Notes: generated from the letters alone by a model not told the origin. 64,000 bases of DNA from WHSW01 sp963767285 (GCA_963767285.1 CAVYDJ010000002.1:372001-436000), one strand, 5' to 3'; shown: positions 8,983-17,847, counted from the first letter of the stretch. Made by a program: numbers and translations.

Positions 8983-9076
8983 CGTATACGTCGCTGTGTT
9001 ATACGATTTTGTATACGGCTTTGGGACATTTGACACTCCCTTCTCTATACGAAGACGTATAATACAAAGACGTATA
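8983..9076. promoter_or_regulatory. Array of TATACG / CGTATA boxes between divergent ATPase genes
   Basis: An AT-rich island in very GC-rich DNA. TATACG occurs at 8985, 9000, 9012 and 9046, and CGTATA at 8983, 9056 and 9071. Two 16-bp dyads have the same geometry: TATACG-N4-TGTATA at 9000-9015 and the perfect TATACG-AAGA-CGTATA at 9046-9061. A third half-site runs into the ATG of the rightward gene at 9076. TTGACA (9030-9035) and TATAAT (9058-9063) match the sigma-70 hexamers, but the 22-bp spacer is too long for a standard promoter. The array looks like operator DNA that would cover both divergent promoters. Confidence 0.7.
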
Positions 9077-10263
9077 TGACACCCGACCGAACCAACCCCT
9101 TCCGCTTCGGGGCCCTCGCCCTGGATCAGGCGTTCGCCGACCGCGAGCGCGAGGTCGCGGAGCTGGTCGCTGACGTCGTGAACGGACAGGACGTCGTCAT
9201 CTTCGCGCCTCGCCGACTGGGCAAGTCATCGCTGGTGTGGAGGGCCGCCCAGCAGCTGGGGACGGAGGGCGTGCTCGTCGCCCAGATCGACTTGATGACC
9301 ACTCCGACGAAGGAGAAGCTCGCCGAGAAGCTCGCGTCCTCGATCTACGAGAACATCGCGAGCCCCCTGGAGCGCGTTCGCGAGAAGGCTCTGGCCCCGT
9401 TCCGCGGGCTCCGGATCCAGCCGACCGTGACCGTGGATCCCGAGGACGGGAGCTTCAGCTTCAGCTTCAGCACCGCCCGGGCATCCGCCGACCTCGACGC
9501 CACCCTGGAGCGACTGCTGGCGTTGCCGGCCGAGTTGGGAGGGGGTCGCGATCGCCGCGTGGCGCTGGTCCTCGACGAGTTTCAGGAGATCGTCGAGATC
9601 GATCGCACCCTGCCTCGGCTGCTGCGAGCCGTGTTCCAGCAACAGCCCGAGGTCGCGCATGTCTACCTCGGTAGTCGCCGGCACGTGATGGAGCGAATCT
9701 TCAACGACGAGAACGAGCCGTTCTGGCGCAGCGCAAAGCCGGTCGAGCTCGGACCGATCCCGGCGGAGGTCTTCGCCGGCTTCGTGCGGACGCGCTTCGA
9801 AGGGTCGGGCAAGCTGCTGGAGCCTGACGCCGCGCGGACGATCATGCGCTGGACCGGCGGGCACCCATACGCGACGCAGGAGCTCTGCTACTTCGTCTGG
9901 GAGGAGACGGCGCCGGGAGGCGAGGCCGGCGAGGACGAGCTCGCGCGGGGTCTGAACGCGGTACTGCGCTCCGAGCACGCCCACTTCTCGTTGCTGTGGG
10001 ACTCGATTTCGGCAAACCAGAAGCTCCTCCTCCAGGCGCTCGCTGCACAGCAGCCCGGCCGTCCGTTCAGCGCGGACTACAGGCGCGCCCACGATCTGCC
10101 GTCGTCCTCCCACCTGCAGCGCGCCGCGGGGACGCTGGTCGAGCGGGAGATCGTCGCGGCCGACGCCGGCGCCTACACGATCGCCGAGCCATTCTTTACC
10201 GATTGGGTGCGGGTGAACATCCTTGGCTCCCCGCCCAGGAGCCGGCTGGATCCCGACCTATAA
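9076..10263 (+). CDS. AAA+/STAND-like ATPase with C-terminal winged helix
   Basis: A 395-residue ATPase of the archaeal-ATPase (PF01637-like) type. Walker A is FAPRRLGKSSLV (about residues 43-54), Walker B is VALVLDEFQE (about 163-172) and a sensor-like YLGSRRHVME follows. The RWTGGHPYATQEL segment and a C-terminal winged-helix region (about 310-385) are characteristic of this family. Such proteins are often lineage-specific, sometimes linked to mobile or defence functions; their roles are mostly unknown. The ATG directly abuts a CGTATA half-site and no Shine-Dalgarno is present, so the mRNA may be near-leaderless. Its divergent neighbour is ParA-like. No nuclease or effector domain is visible. 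Confidence 0.85.
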   Translation: MTPDRTNPFRFGALALDQAFADREREVAELVADVVNGQDVVIFAPRRLGKSSLVWRAAQQLGTEGVLVAQIDLMTTPTKEKLAEKLASSIYENIASPLERVREKALAPFRGLRIQPTVTVDPEDGSFSFSFSTARASADLDATLERLLALPAELGGGRDRRVALVLDEFQEIVEIDRTLPRLLRAVFQQQPEVAHVYLGSRRHVMERIFNDENEPFWRSAKPVELGPIPAEVFAGFVRTRFEGSGKLLEPDAARTIMRWTGGHPYATQELCYFVWEETAPGGEAGEDELARGLNAVLRSEHAHFSLLWDSISANQKLLLQALAAQQPGRPFSADYRRAHDLPSSSHLQRAAGTLVEREIVAADAGAYTIAEPFFTDWVRVNILGSPPRSRLDPDL

Positions 10264-10314
10264 TCGCTTCGTCCTGATCCCGTCGCGCGCCCGCTCGAAG
10301 AAGGCGCGGACCCC

Positions 10315-10320
10315 GGGAGG
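10315..10320 (+). promoter_or_regulatory. Ribosome-binding site deciding a TTG start
   Basis: GGGAGG sits 6 nt before the TTG at 10327. No ATG or GTG in that frame lies at a better distance, so this strong Shine-Dalgarno supports the TTG start of the glutamate synthase gene. Confidence 0.75.
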
Positions 10321-10326
10321 TCAAAA

Positions 10327-13300
10327 TTGAAGCGTTACTCCCCGCACCTGCCCTGGCGCCCGCTGGTTTCGCCGCCGTCGGTCGACGACCACGACGCCTG
10401 TGCCCTCTACGCCTCGGTCCGCAAGGACGCGACCCCGAGCCGCGAACCGCTCGCGCTCGCGCTCAGCAGCCTCCAGAAGATGCTGCACCGCGCGGGCAAC
10501 GTCGACGGCGAGGGCGACGGCTGCGGTGTCCTGGTCGACATCCCACGGCGGATCTGGGCCGAGGAGGTGCGGGCCGGCGGCCACAACCCGGCGCTCGTCC
10601 ACGACCCGGCGTTCGCGGTCGCCCACGTGTTCGTCGAGCGGTCGGCCGAGCTCGAGCCGGTCCTGCACGATGCCCGTGAGCTGCTGGCCCGGGCGGGCTT
10701 TCGAATTCTCGCCGAGCGTCTGGGCGAGGTCGCGTCGCAGGCGCTCGGCGCGACGGCGCGCGAGGAGGAGCCCCACTTCTGGCAGGTCGCCGGCCTGCTG
10801 TCGGCCCCCGAGCGGGTCAATCGCGACCTGTTCGAGCTCTCGAACGAGCTCGAGTCCGAGCTCGGCTTCCATCTGGCGTCGTTCTCGGCGACGACCTGCG
10901 TCTACAAGGTCATGGGCGCGCCGCGAGTGCTCGGCGAGTACTACCCGGACCTGACCGACGAGCGGTTCGAGACCGTCGCCTGCTTCGGGCACAACCGCTA
11001 CTCGACCAACACCTGGCCGTCGTTTCGGCGCGTTCAGCCGTTCTCGGTCCTCGGCCACAACGGCGAGATCAACACGATCGAGCAGTTGCGCCAGGAGGCG
11101 CGGGCGCTCGGTGTCCGGATCCCCGCCGGCGGCTCGGACAGCCAGGACCTGAACCGCACGATCGAGCACCTGGCGAGCGCCGAGGGCCTGTCGCTTGCCG
11201 AGGCGATGGAGCTGATCGTGCCTCCCGTCGTCAACGAGATCCGCTCGCTGCCGGCAGCGCTGCATCCGTTCTTCATGTACCTGCGCGAGGTCATGGGGCC
11301 GTTCGCCCAGGGCCCGGTCGCGCTGATCGCCCGCCACGACGACGAGTGCGTGTTCTCGGCCGACGCGCTCGGCCTGCGCCCGCTGTGGCGGGTCGAGACC
11401 GCCGACGACTTCGTCTTCAGCTCCGAGCCGGGGGTCGTCGGGGTCCGCGAGATGGTCTCCGAGCCGCTGCCGCTGGGGCCGGGGGAGAAGGCCATGGTCA
11501 CGATCGACTGCGAGGCGCGGCGGTCGCGACTGTGGTCGCACGCCGAGATGCAGCGCGAGGTCGCGCGTCGGTGGATGGAGCGGACCGGTGCGGCGACGGT
11601 GGCGCCGTACGACCGCGCGCTGCGCACGGGCGGCCCGCTGGAGGGCCGCGAGGTTCCGGGCTACAGCGACGCCGGACCGGCCGAGCCGGTCAAGGTCCCC
11701 GAGAACCTGCTCGCCGGCTTCGGCTGGCAGCGCGACGACGTCAAGCTCTGCCAGCAGATGGCGACCAACGGCGCCGAGCCGATCGGCTCGCTCGGCTACG
11801 ACGGCCCGCTGGCCGCGCTCAGCCCGGAGCGCCAGAACCTCGCCGACTACTTCAAGGAGACGGTCGCCGTGGTCACCAACCCGGCGATCGACCGCGAGCG
11901 CGAGATGGAGCACTTCTCGACCCGCGCCGTCTTCGGCCGCCGCCCGTCGCTGCACGACCCGGCGACCGACACCGACACCGTCGAAACCTCGTTCCCGGTC
12001 ATCCTCGGCGGCCACCATGGCCTCGCGCCGCTCTCCGACACCGTCTACCGCGAGATCGCCCGGCCGCACCAGACGTACCTGATCGAGGACCTTTGGGAGG
12101 AGTTTCGCGGCCGCGCCGCGGCGCTCGACATCTCGCTGCTCGAGTCCGAGACGACGGCGGGGGCGATCGAGCGCCTCAAGCAGGAGGCCGCGAAGGCGGT
12201 TCGCGACGGCGCCGAGCTGGTCGTGCTCACCGACCGCACCGTGTACGACGGCGAGCGCCGTTACCTCGACCCGCACCTCGCGACCTCGGCGATCGACCAG
12301 GCGCTGAAGACCTTCAAGGTCGCGGCCGGAGAGGTGAACCTGCGCCGGCGCTGCTCGATCGTCCTGCGCTCGGCCGCGATTCGCAACGTCCACGACGTCG
12401 TCCTGGCGCTCGGGCTCGGCGCCAACGGCGTCAACCCGTACGTGATGCTGGAGGTGGTCTGCGTCGACGACTACGCCCAGGACGTCGCCAACGTCTGCGC
12501 CGCGCTCGGCAAGGGGATCGAGAAGGTGATCTCGACGATCGGGATCCACGAGGTGCGTGGCTACGCGCGCCAGTTCTCATCGATCGGGATCAAGCCCGAG
12601 CTCGCCGAGATCTTCCAGACCGGGGCCTTCGCGGCCTCGGCCGGCGCCGGGGTGGGGTTCGCGGACCTCGACGCCGACACGGACCAGCGGCTGGCGATCG
12701 TCCGGGACGAGGAGGGCGCCGCGAAGCCGGCGAAGACGTTCCGCTTCTATCCGAAGGTCTACAAGGCGGCGATCGCGGCGGCGAACGGGGCCGGGACGTA
12801 TCTGGAGTACTCCGCGAAGGTCCGCGAGCTCGAGGCCGCCAGCCCGATCTCGATGCGCCACATAATGAACGTCCGGTCCGATCGGGACCCGATCGAACCG
12901 GGTCAGGTGGATACCTCTGTCGGCCACCACGATTACCCGCTCGTGATCAGCTCGATGAGCTTCGGCTCGCAGTCCGAGCCGGCGTTCCGCGCCTACGCCG
13001 AGGCCGCGAAGCAGATCAACATCCTCTGCATCAACGGCGAGGGCGGGGAGATCCGCGACATGTACGGCCGCTACCGCAAGTGGCGCGGCCAGCAGGTCGC
13101 CTCCGGCCGCTTCGGCGTCTCGGCCGAGATGCTCAACTCCTCCTACGTGGCCGAGATCAAGATCGGCCAGGGCGCGAAGCCGGGCGAGGGCGGCCACCTG
13201 CCTGGCAAGAAGGTGTCGGAGAAGGTCGCCGCGGCCCGTAACGCGAGCCCGGGCACCGACCTGATCTCGCCCTCCAACAACCACGACCTCTACTCGATCG

Positions 13301-14967
13301 AGGACCTCGCGGAGCTCATCGACGAGCTGAAGACCGTGAACCCGGACCTGCGGGTCTCGGTCAAGGTCCCGGTGGTCCCGAACATCGGCACGATCGGGCT
13401 GGGGATCGCGAAGGCGGGCGCCGACATCATCACCCTGTCGGGGTTCGAGGGCGGGACGGGCGCGGCGCGCCAGCACGCCCTGCGCCACGTCGGCCTGCCG
13501 TCCGACATCGGCACCCGGCTCGTTCACCGGGCGCTGATGGAGGCCGGGATCCGTAACCGGGTCGAGATCTGGGCGGACGGCGGCTACCGCCACGCCCACG
13601 ACGTCCTCAAGCTCACCTGCATGGGGGCGAACCGGGTCGCGTTCGGCACCCTCGCGATGGTCTCGCTCGGCTGCACGATCTGCCGTGGGTGTCAGCTCGA
13701 CACGTGCCACGTCGGCATCGCGACCCAGATCGAGACGCCCGAGCAGGCGACCGAGCACGGGCTCAAGAAGTTCACGCCGCAGGACGTAAGGACCGCCGCG
13801 GAGAACTGCGCCCGGTTCTTCTCCTCGATGGGGGAGGAGGTCCGTGCCCTGACCGCCGAGCTCGGCTACGAGCGCACCCAGGACCTGGTCGGCCGCTACG
13901 ACCTGCTCGAGCAGGTCGCGGCGACCGAACGGCTGGACCTCGCCGGCCTGATCGCGCCGCTCGACGAGTTCCTCGAGCTCGCCCCCGCCGACCTGCCCGT
14001 CGCCGAGCCCGAGCCGGTCGAGGCGCGCGCCGAGGCCGGCCTGGTGCGGGCGCGCCCGATTCGGATGGAGCCGAAGCGGGCATCGGCCGAGATCGCGGCG
14101 CTCGCCGAGCGGGTGGCGACCGAGCCGGGCGTGCGGCTCGAGTTCCCGCGCCCGACCGACGCCAACGACCGCGTGCTCGGCGCCGAGCTCGCCGGCGCGA
14201 TCGCCCGGGCGCGGATCTACGACGGCGCGCCCGAGGGCTCGCTCGACGTGCTCGCCGAGCTCGACTTCAACGGCGGCTCGGTCGCCGGTCAGGGCTTCGG
14301 CGCCTTCAACGCCTACGGGCTCGTGGTCAGGGTCGAGGGCGGCGCCCAGGATGGCGTCGGCAAGACGATGCTCGGCGGCACCGTCTCGATCATGAAGGGC
14401 AAGGGCGCCGGCGGGCAGCGGGTCAACGGCTCGGTCGGCAAGTCGTTCGCCTATGGAGCACAGCGAGGCCGGCTATTTGTTCAGGGCTCGGCGGACTCGC
14501 GCTTTTGCATCCGGCTCTCGGGGGCCGACGTCGTGCTCGGCGGCGAGCCCGAAGCCCCGATCGACGATTCGCTCGGCTGCGTCTCCGATCGCGCCAACGC
14601 GAAGGGGTTCGCGTTCGAGTACATGACCTCCGGCCGGGCCGTGGTGCTCGGCGACATCGGACCGTGGGCGTGCGCCGGCATGACCGGCGGGCGTGTTTAC
14701 GTGCGCCAGAGCCCGGACTGGAACCTCGACCGCGAGACGATCGAGTCACGGCTGGGGGAGGGGGCGAAGGTCAGCATCGCCGAGCTCGACGCCGAGGGGG
14801 TCCTCGACATCGAGGACCTGCTCGGCCATTACGCCGGCGAGCTGCGGGTGACCGATCAGGAGGCGGAGGCCGAGCGGATCGCCGAGCTCGCCGCGGCCGC
14901 CTCGGACCATTTCCTGATGATCATCCCCGAGAAGGTGCAGGCCGACCCGAACATCTCGACCGAGTGA
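10327..14967 (+). CDS. gltB: Glutamate synthase large subunit (divergent GltB-type)
   Basis: A 1546-residue protein, the usual GltB length. The N-terminal class II amidotransferase domain would be processed to expose Cys25 (in DDHDACALYA), although the usual CGVGF sequence is replaced. HNGEINT and the GDGCGVLVDIP segment support the glutaminase. The FMN synthase domain has PGEGGHLPGKKV and SGFEGGTGAARQHALRHVGL, where typical GltB has GHDGGTGASP. The 3Fe-4S cysteines are CTICRGCQLDTC (near residue 1117). A GXGXG domain closes the protein. No gltD small subunit is adjacent, so the electron donor is not evident; it could be ferredoxin or a distant GltD. The gene overlaps the following GNAT by 4 bp. 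Confidence 0.93.
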   Translation: MKRYSPHLPWRPLVSPPSVDDHDACALYASVRKDATPSREPLALALSSLQKMLHRAGNVDGEGDGCGVLVDIPRRIWAEEVRAGGHNPALVHDPAFAVAHVFVERSAELEPVLHDARELLARAGFRILAERLGEVASQALGATAREEEPHFWQVAGLLSAPERVNRDLFELSNELESELGFHLASFSATTCVYKVMGAPRVLGEYYPDLTDERFETVACFGHNRYSTNTWPSFRRVQPFSVLGHNGEINTIEQLRQEARALGVRIPAGGSDSQDLNRTIEHLASAEGLSLAEAMELIVPPVVNEIRSLPAALHPFFMYLREVMGPFAQGPVALIARHDDECVFSADALGLRPLWRVETADDFVFSSEPGVVGVREMVSEPLPLGPGEKAMVTIDCEARRSRLWSHAEMQREVARRWMERTGAATVAPYDRALRTGGPLEGREVPGYSDAGPAEPVKVPENLLAGFGWQRDDVKLCQQMATNGAEPIGSLGYDGPLAALSPERQNLADYFKETVAVVTNPAIDREREMEHFSTRAVFGRRPSLHDPATDTDTVETSFPVILGGHHGLAPLSDTVYREIARPHQTYLIEDLWEEFRGRAAALDISLLESETTAGAIERLKQEAAKAVRDGAELVVLTDRTVYDGERRYLDPHLATSAIDQALKTFKVAAGEVNLRRRCSIVLRSAAIRNVHDVVLALGLGANGVNPYVMLEVVCVDDYAQDVANVCAALGKGIEKVISTIGIHEVRGYARQFSSIGIKPELAEIFQTGAFAASAGAGVGFADLDADTDQRLAIVRDEEGAAKPAKTFRFYPKVYKAAIAAANGAGTYLEYSAKVRELEAASPISMRHIMNVRSDRDPIEPGQVDTSVGHHDYPLVISSMSFGSQSEPAFRAYAEAAKQINILCINGEGGEIRDMYGRYRKWRGQQVASGRFGVSAEMLNSSYVAEIKIGQGAKPGEGGHLPGKKVSEKVAAARNASPGTDLISPSNNHDLYSIEDLAELIDELKTVNPDLRVSVKVPVVPNIGTIGLGIAKAGADIITLSGFEGGTGAARQHALRHVGLPSDIGTRLVHRALMEAGIRNRVEIWADGGYRHAHDVLKLTCMGANRVAFGTLAMVSLGCTICRGCQLDTCHVGIATQIETPEQATEHGLKKFTPQDVRTAAENCARFFSSMGEEVRALTAELGYERTQDLVGRYDLLEQVAATERLDLAGLIAPLDEFLELAPADLPVAEPEPVEARAEAGLVRARPIRMEPKRASAEIAALAERVATEPGVRLEFPRPTDANDRVLGAELAGAIARARIYDGAPEGSLDVLAELDFNGGSVAGQGFGAFNAYGLVVRVEGGAQDGVGKTMLGGTVSIMKGKGAGGQRVNGSVGKSFAYGAQRGRLFVQGSADSRFCIRLSGADVVLGGEPEAPIDDSLGCVSDRANAKGFAFEYMTSGRAVVLGDIGPWACAGMTGGRVYVRQSPDWNLDRETIESRLGEGAKVSIAELDAEGVLDIEDLLGHYAGELRVTDQEAEAERIAELAAAASDHFLMIIPEKVQADPNISTE

Positions 14968-15416
14968 TCCGCCGGGCGACAGTCGACGACGCCGCCGACG
15001 TCGCGCGGCTGCTCGACGATTTCAACACCGAGTACGACGAGTACACGCCGGGGGTGGAGGCGCTCACCGTGCGTGCGCTGCAGCTGATCGATCAGGGGGA
15101 GATCACCGTGCTGCTGGTGGGCGACGAGCCCTTCGGGCTCGCGCAGCTGCGCTTCTTCCCGTCGATGTGGAGCAATGGGACCGAGGCCTACCTCGAGGAG
15201 CTGTACATCGCTGCGGACCGCCGCGGCGAGGGCTTCGGCCGCAAGCTCCTTGGCGCCGCGATCGAGCTGTCGCGCGAGAGTGGCGCCACCCACCTGCAGC
15301 TCAACACGAGTGAGGACGACACCGCCGCCCTCGCCCTCTACGAGAGCGCCGGCTTCACCAACCGCGAGGGCCGACCGGACGGCCCGAAGATGCTCTTCTA
15401 CGAGCTCGAGCTCTAG
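14964..15416 (+). CDS. GNAT family N-acetyltransferase
   Basis: A 150-residue GNAT. It opens with IRRATVDDAADVARLL, and the acetyl-CoA pyrophosphate loop appears as DRRGEGFGRKLL (about residues 78-89). The C-terminal ALALYESAGF motif is typical. The GTG start at 14964 overlaps the gltB stop (GTGA), so it is translationally coupled to glutamate synthase, a link that may be only positional. The substrate is unknown. Confidence 0.9.
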   Translation: MIRRATVDDAADVARLLDDFNTEYDEYTPGVEALTVRALQLIDQGEITVLLVGDEPFGLAQLRFFPSMWSNGTEAYLEELYIAADRRGEGFGRKLLGAAIELSRESGATHLQLNTSEDDTAALALYESAGFTNREGRPDGPKMLFYELEL

Positions 15417-15484
15417 CCGGCGCAACCGAGCCACGCCGCAAGAAACGCACACTCTGCATGGGGAGTGCATGTCGTCGCAGAAGG

Positions 15485-15530
15485 TGAACGTCCCTCAACT
15501 GGGCACATCATGCCAGTTCACGGACGTTCA
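15485..15530. repeat. Long nested inverted repeat upstream of SnoaL-like gene
   Basis: Outer arms TGAACGTCC (15485-15493) and GGACGTTCA (15522-15530) match perfectly. Inner arms AACTGG-GCA (15497-15505) and TGCCAGTT (15511-15518) match except for one extra G. The result is a 46-nt imperfect palindrome without a T-tract. It could be a terminator for the upstream unit, a leader structure of the downstream gene or the footprint of a small mobile sequence. Confidence 0.6.
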
Positions 15531-15560
15531 GCCGAGATTGACGCTCCGGACGAGGAACGC

Positions 15561-16034
15561 ATGAGAAACGGCGCTCTCGGTGCTCCCTCGCGGAGGTCAA
15601 TCGGCGAACATTCCGTTGTGGCGACATCCCCAGACAACGTTGCTCTGGTTCGCTCGATCTACGGAGCGTGGGAGACCGGTGACTGGAGCTCCACTGAGTG
15701 GGCTGACCCAGACATTGAGTGCCTGTTTGCCGATGGTCCTACACGCCGGAGATGGCAAGGAGTCGCCGGCCTCAGGCGATGCTTGCAGGAGCTTCTCAGC
15801 CCATGGGACCAATGGCGCACGCGAGCGGACGAATATCGCGAGGTGGACGATGAGCGCGTGCTCGTCCTCGACCACTTCAGCGGACGCGGCGAAACGAGCG
15901 GCGTTGACATGGAGGAGATGCGGACTGAGGGGGCGGTGCTATTCCAACTCAGCGGCGGCAAAGTGACCAGCCTGGTGATGTACTGGAGCCGCCCCCGAGC
16001 CCTAGTTGAGCTCGGTCTATCCCAGGAGATCTGA
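15561..16034 (+). CDS. SnoaL-like / NTF2-fold protein
   Basis: About 157 residues from the ATG at 15561, chosen because a GAGG at 15552-15555 sits 5 nt upstream. Family homology begins a little later (SPDNVALVRSIYGAWETGDW), so a GTG at 15618 is an alternative, and in-frame ATGs as far back as 15465 are less likely. The WADPDIECLFADGP strand and the C-terminal GGKVTSLVMYW strand are typical SnoaL-like features. The gene is visibly less GC-rich than its neighbours, which suggests acquisition by transfer. It is preceded by the inverted repeat at 15485-15530. The ligand or reaction is unknown. Confidence 0.8.
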   Translation: MRNGALGAPSRRSIGEHSVVATSPDNVALVRSIYGAWETGDWSSTEWADPDIECLFADGPTRRRWQGVAGLRRCLQELLSPWDQWRTRADEYREVDDERVLVLDHFSGRGETSGVDMEEMRTEGAVLFQLSGGKVTSLVMYWSRPRALVELGLSQEI

Positions 16035-16056
16035 CGCCGGCCAGTGCCCCCGGTAG

Positions 16057-16626
16057 CTATGCGACGAGCACGTGCAGGCGGTAGCAGCCGATCTCGAGCT
16101 CGTCGCCGTCTGAGAGCGGTGCCCAATCGACCCGCTTGCCGTTCACGAACAGGCCGTTGAGGCTGCGGTCGTCGAGCGCTCGCAACTCGCCGCCGTCGGT
16201 CAGGACGACGAGCGCGTGGCGCCGCGACACGGTGGCGTCGTCGAGGCGGACGTCGGCGGCGCCGGAACGGCCGATCCGCGCCCAGCCCGGCTCGAGGCGG
16301 ATCACGGCGTAGTCGCCGCCGCCCTCGTCGAAGGCCAGGTAGTGGCCGGCCTGCTCGAGCTCCGCCCGCGCCTCGGCCAGCCATTCGGGCGCCTTCGCGT
16401 CGACGTCGAGCGCCGCCACATCGACGGTCGGCCGAGGATCGAACAGCGAACCGCGCCGGAACTCGCGGCCGCCGCAGTTCGGGCACTCCGGGAGTGATCC
16501 GAGCGACAGGGTCGAGATCGCGAACCCGCAGTCGACGCAGCACAGGGAACCCGGTTGCGCCTCGGTGATTCGCTCACCGCTCTGGTGAAGCTCCTCACGG
16601 GATGTAGTAATGCTTTCGGCTAGCAC
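16057..16626 (-). CDS. Zinc ribbon plus FHA domain protein
   Basis: A 189-residue protein with a GTG start. Residues about 29-53 form a probable zinc ribbon (CCVDC and CPNC pairs). Residues about 100-185 form an FHA domain with the phosphothreonine-binding pattern IGRSGAADVRLDD, SRRHA and LNGLFVNGKRV. FHA domains read threonine phosphorylation, so it may be a target or adaptor of Ser/Thr kinases, none of which is nearby. It has no signal peptide or membrane segment and is probably cytoplasmic. It is transcribed toward the SnoaL-like gene, with a 22-bp gap between the stops. Confidence 0.9.
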   Translation of the reverse strand: MLAESITTSREELHQSGERITEAQPGSLCCVDCGFAISTLSLGSLPECPNCGGREFRRGSLFDPRPTVDVAALDVDAKAPEWLAEARAELEQAGHYLAFDEGGGDYAVIRLEPGWARIGRSGAADVRLDDATVSRRHALVVLTDGGELRALDDRSLNGLFVNGKRVDWAPLSDGDELEIGCYRLHVLVA

Positions 16627-16750
16627 GGCGCTTCACCTACCCCACTTGTGTTGATCTTAACGAGGCTGGCCGGGTCGGCGGGGGCGGCACGGCCGCTTTG
16701 GACGGAAATTGCGGGGTCAGTCGGCCCGCCGTGAATAGAATCGCGCCAGC

Positions 16751-17258
16751 TTGCGACCTGTTTCCGCCACCGAGCTCATCGACGTGCCCCGCGAGCGCGT
16801 CTTCGACCTGCTCGTCGACCTCGGGGTGCGACCCGTCGTTCACCGACCATTTCGTCAGCGGCTATCGGCTCGAGCGACTCGAGCCGGTCGGGGTGGGGGC
16901 GGCGGCCCGGTTTCAGATCGGCCGGGGGATCGGCTGGATGGGCACGGTGATCGAGGTCGCCGAGCGGCCGCACCTGGTTCGCGAGCATGGGCGCGGGGGA
17001 CGCTCGAATCGGGTCGGGGTGTTCACCGTCTGGGAGCTGGCCGAGGGCCCCTCGTCGCAGACCTGCGAGGCGACGGTCACGTTCTGGAGCGAGCCGGCCA
17101 ACGTGTTCGACAAGCTGCGTGAGCGCCGCTCGGGCCGCCGCCTGCGCCGCGACTGGCAGCGGGCCCTGCGGCGGCTGGGGGCGATCGCCGAGGAGGGCAC
17201 GGCCGTCGAACGGGTCACCGTCGCGGGCGGCGAGCGCCTGCCCGCGTTCGCGCGCTAA
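16751..17258 (+). pseudogene. SRPBCC/polyketide-cyclase-like gene with a +1 frameshift
   Basis: The protein is split over two frames. From a TTG at 16751, one frame encodes an SRPBCC N-terminus (ATELIDVPRERVFDLLVDL). After position 16832 the homology continues in the next frame as PSFTDHFVSGYRLERLEPVG and runs to the stop at 17258. Removing one C from the CCC at 16832-16834 restores a continuous protein of about 169 residues. The second frame alone, opened from 16698, begins with a meaningless Pro/Ser/Cys-rich stretch. The family binds hydrophobic ligands in a helix-grip fold. The defect is either a real inactivating insertion or a sequencing error. Confidence 0.75.
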
Positions 17259-17275
17259 AACGGTCGCTTCTCAAT

Positions 17276-17830
17276 ATGCTTGCGCCCGCCATGCGCGCCC
17301 GGATTGCCACGATCGTCGCCCTCGCCGCCGCCGGCCTCGTCCTGGTCGGCGGGCTCAGCGCCTGCGGCGAGGAGGCTGAATCCGAGGTCATCGAGGGCGA
17401 GCCGATCGAGGTCGCGGGGCTCGAGTACAACGTCCAGATCACCCGTTTCCTCAACCCGGACGACACGTCGGACGTCGAGTACCTGGTCGGCCAGCCGCCG
17501 GCGCCTCCCGGCACCTCGTACCTGGGCGTGTTCATGGTGATCGAGAACGAGACCGACGAGCCGCGCCCGTCGGCGACCAACTACACGGTCCTCGACACCC
17601 TCGACGAGGAATTCGAGATCGCCGAGAGCGAGAGCCCCTACGCGCTCGAGGTCGGCGCCGACGTGCCGGCCGACGGCCAGATCCCGATCCCGAACTCGAC
17701 CGCGGCCACGGGGCCCAACCAGGGTTCGCTGCTGATCTTCCCCGTCGCCGACGGCGTCTCCGAGAACCGCCCGCTGAAGCTCGAGATCGAGACCTTCGAC
17801 GGGGTCGGCGAAGTCATCCTCGACATTTAG
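17276..17830 (+). CDS. Secreted lipoprotein of unknown function
   Basis: A 184-residue protein. A basic start and hydrophobic stretch lead to a lipobox (GLSAC) at about residues 26-30, so it should be a membrane-anchored lipoprotein. The rest is acidic and rich in beta structure (EYNVQITRFLNPDD, YLGVFMVIENETDE), resembling DUF4352-like extracellular immunoglobulin-type domains. The ATG at 17291 (MRARIATIV) is an equally plausible start, since it gives a standard short signal. It is followed 17 bp later by a small membrane protein in the same direction. The function is unknown. Confidence 0.75.
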   Translation: MLAPAMRARIATIVALAAAGLVLVGGLSACGEEAESEVIEGEPIEVAGLEYNVQITRFLNPDDTSDVEYLVGQPPAPPGTSYLGVFMVIENETDEPRPSATNYTVLDTLDEEFEIAESESPYALEVGADVPADGQIPIPNSTAATGPNQGSLLIFPVADGVSENRPLKLEIETFDGVGEVILDI

Positions 17831-17847
17831 TGCCCTAGGCCCCGCCG

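Noticed and set aside
9030..9063. TTGACA and TATAAT as a sigma-70 promoter
   Set aside because: Both hexamers are perfect but the 22-bp spacer is too long; retained only as part of the operator array.
8129..10263. Plasmid partition or phage defence island
   Set aside because: There is no ParB, replication gene, nuclease, toxin or integrase nearby, and the flanks are housekeeping genes.
10321..12549. A 742-residue open frame on the minus strand opposite gltB
   Set aside because: It is antisense to a conserved enzyme, Arg/Asp/Val-rich and without any domain; long shadow frames are expected at this GC content.
15485..15530. Integron attC site
   Set aside because: The arms lack the RYYYAAC and GTTRRRY core sites and no integrase or second cassette is present.
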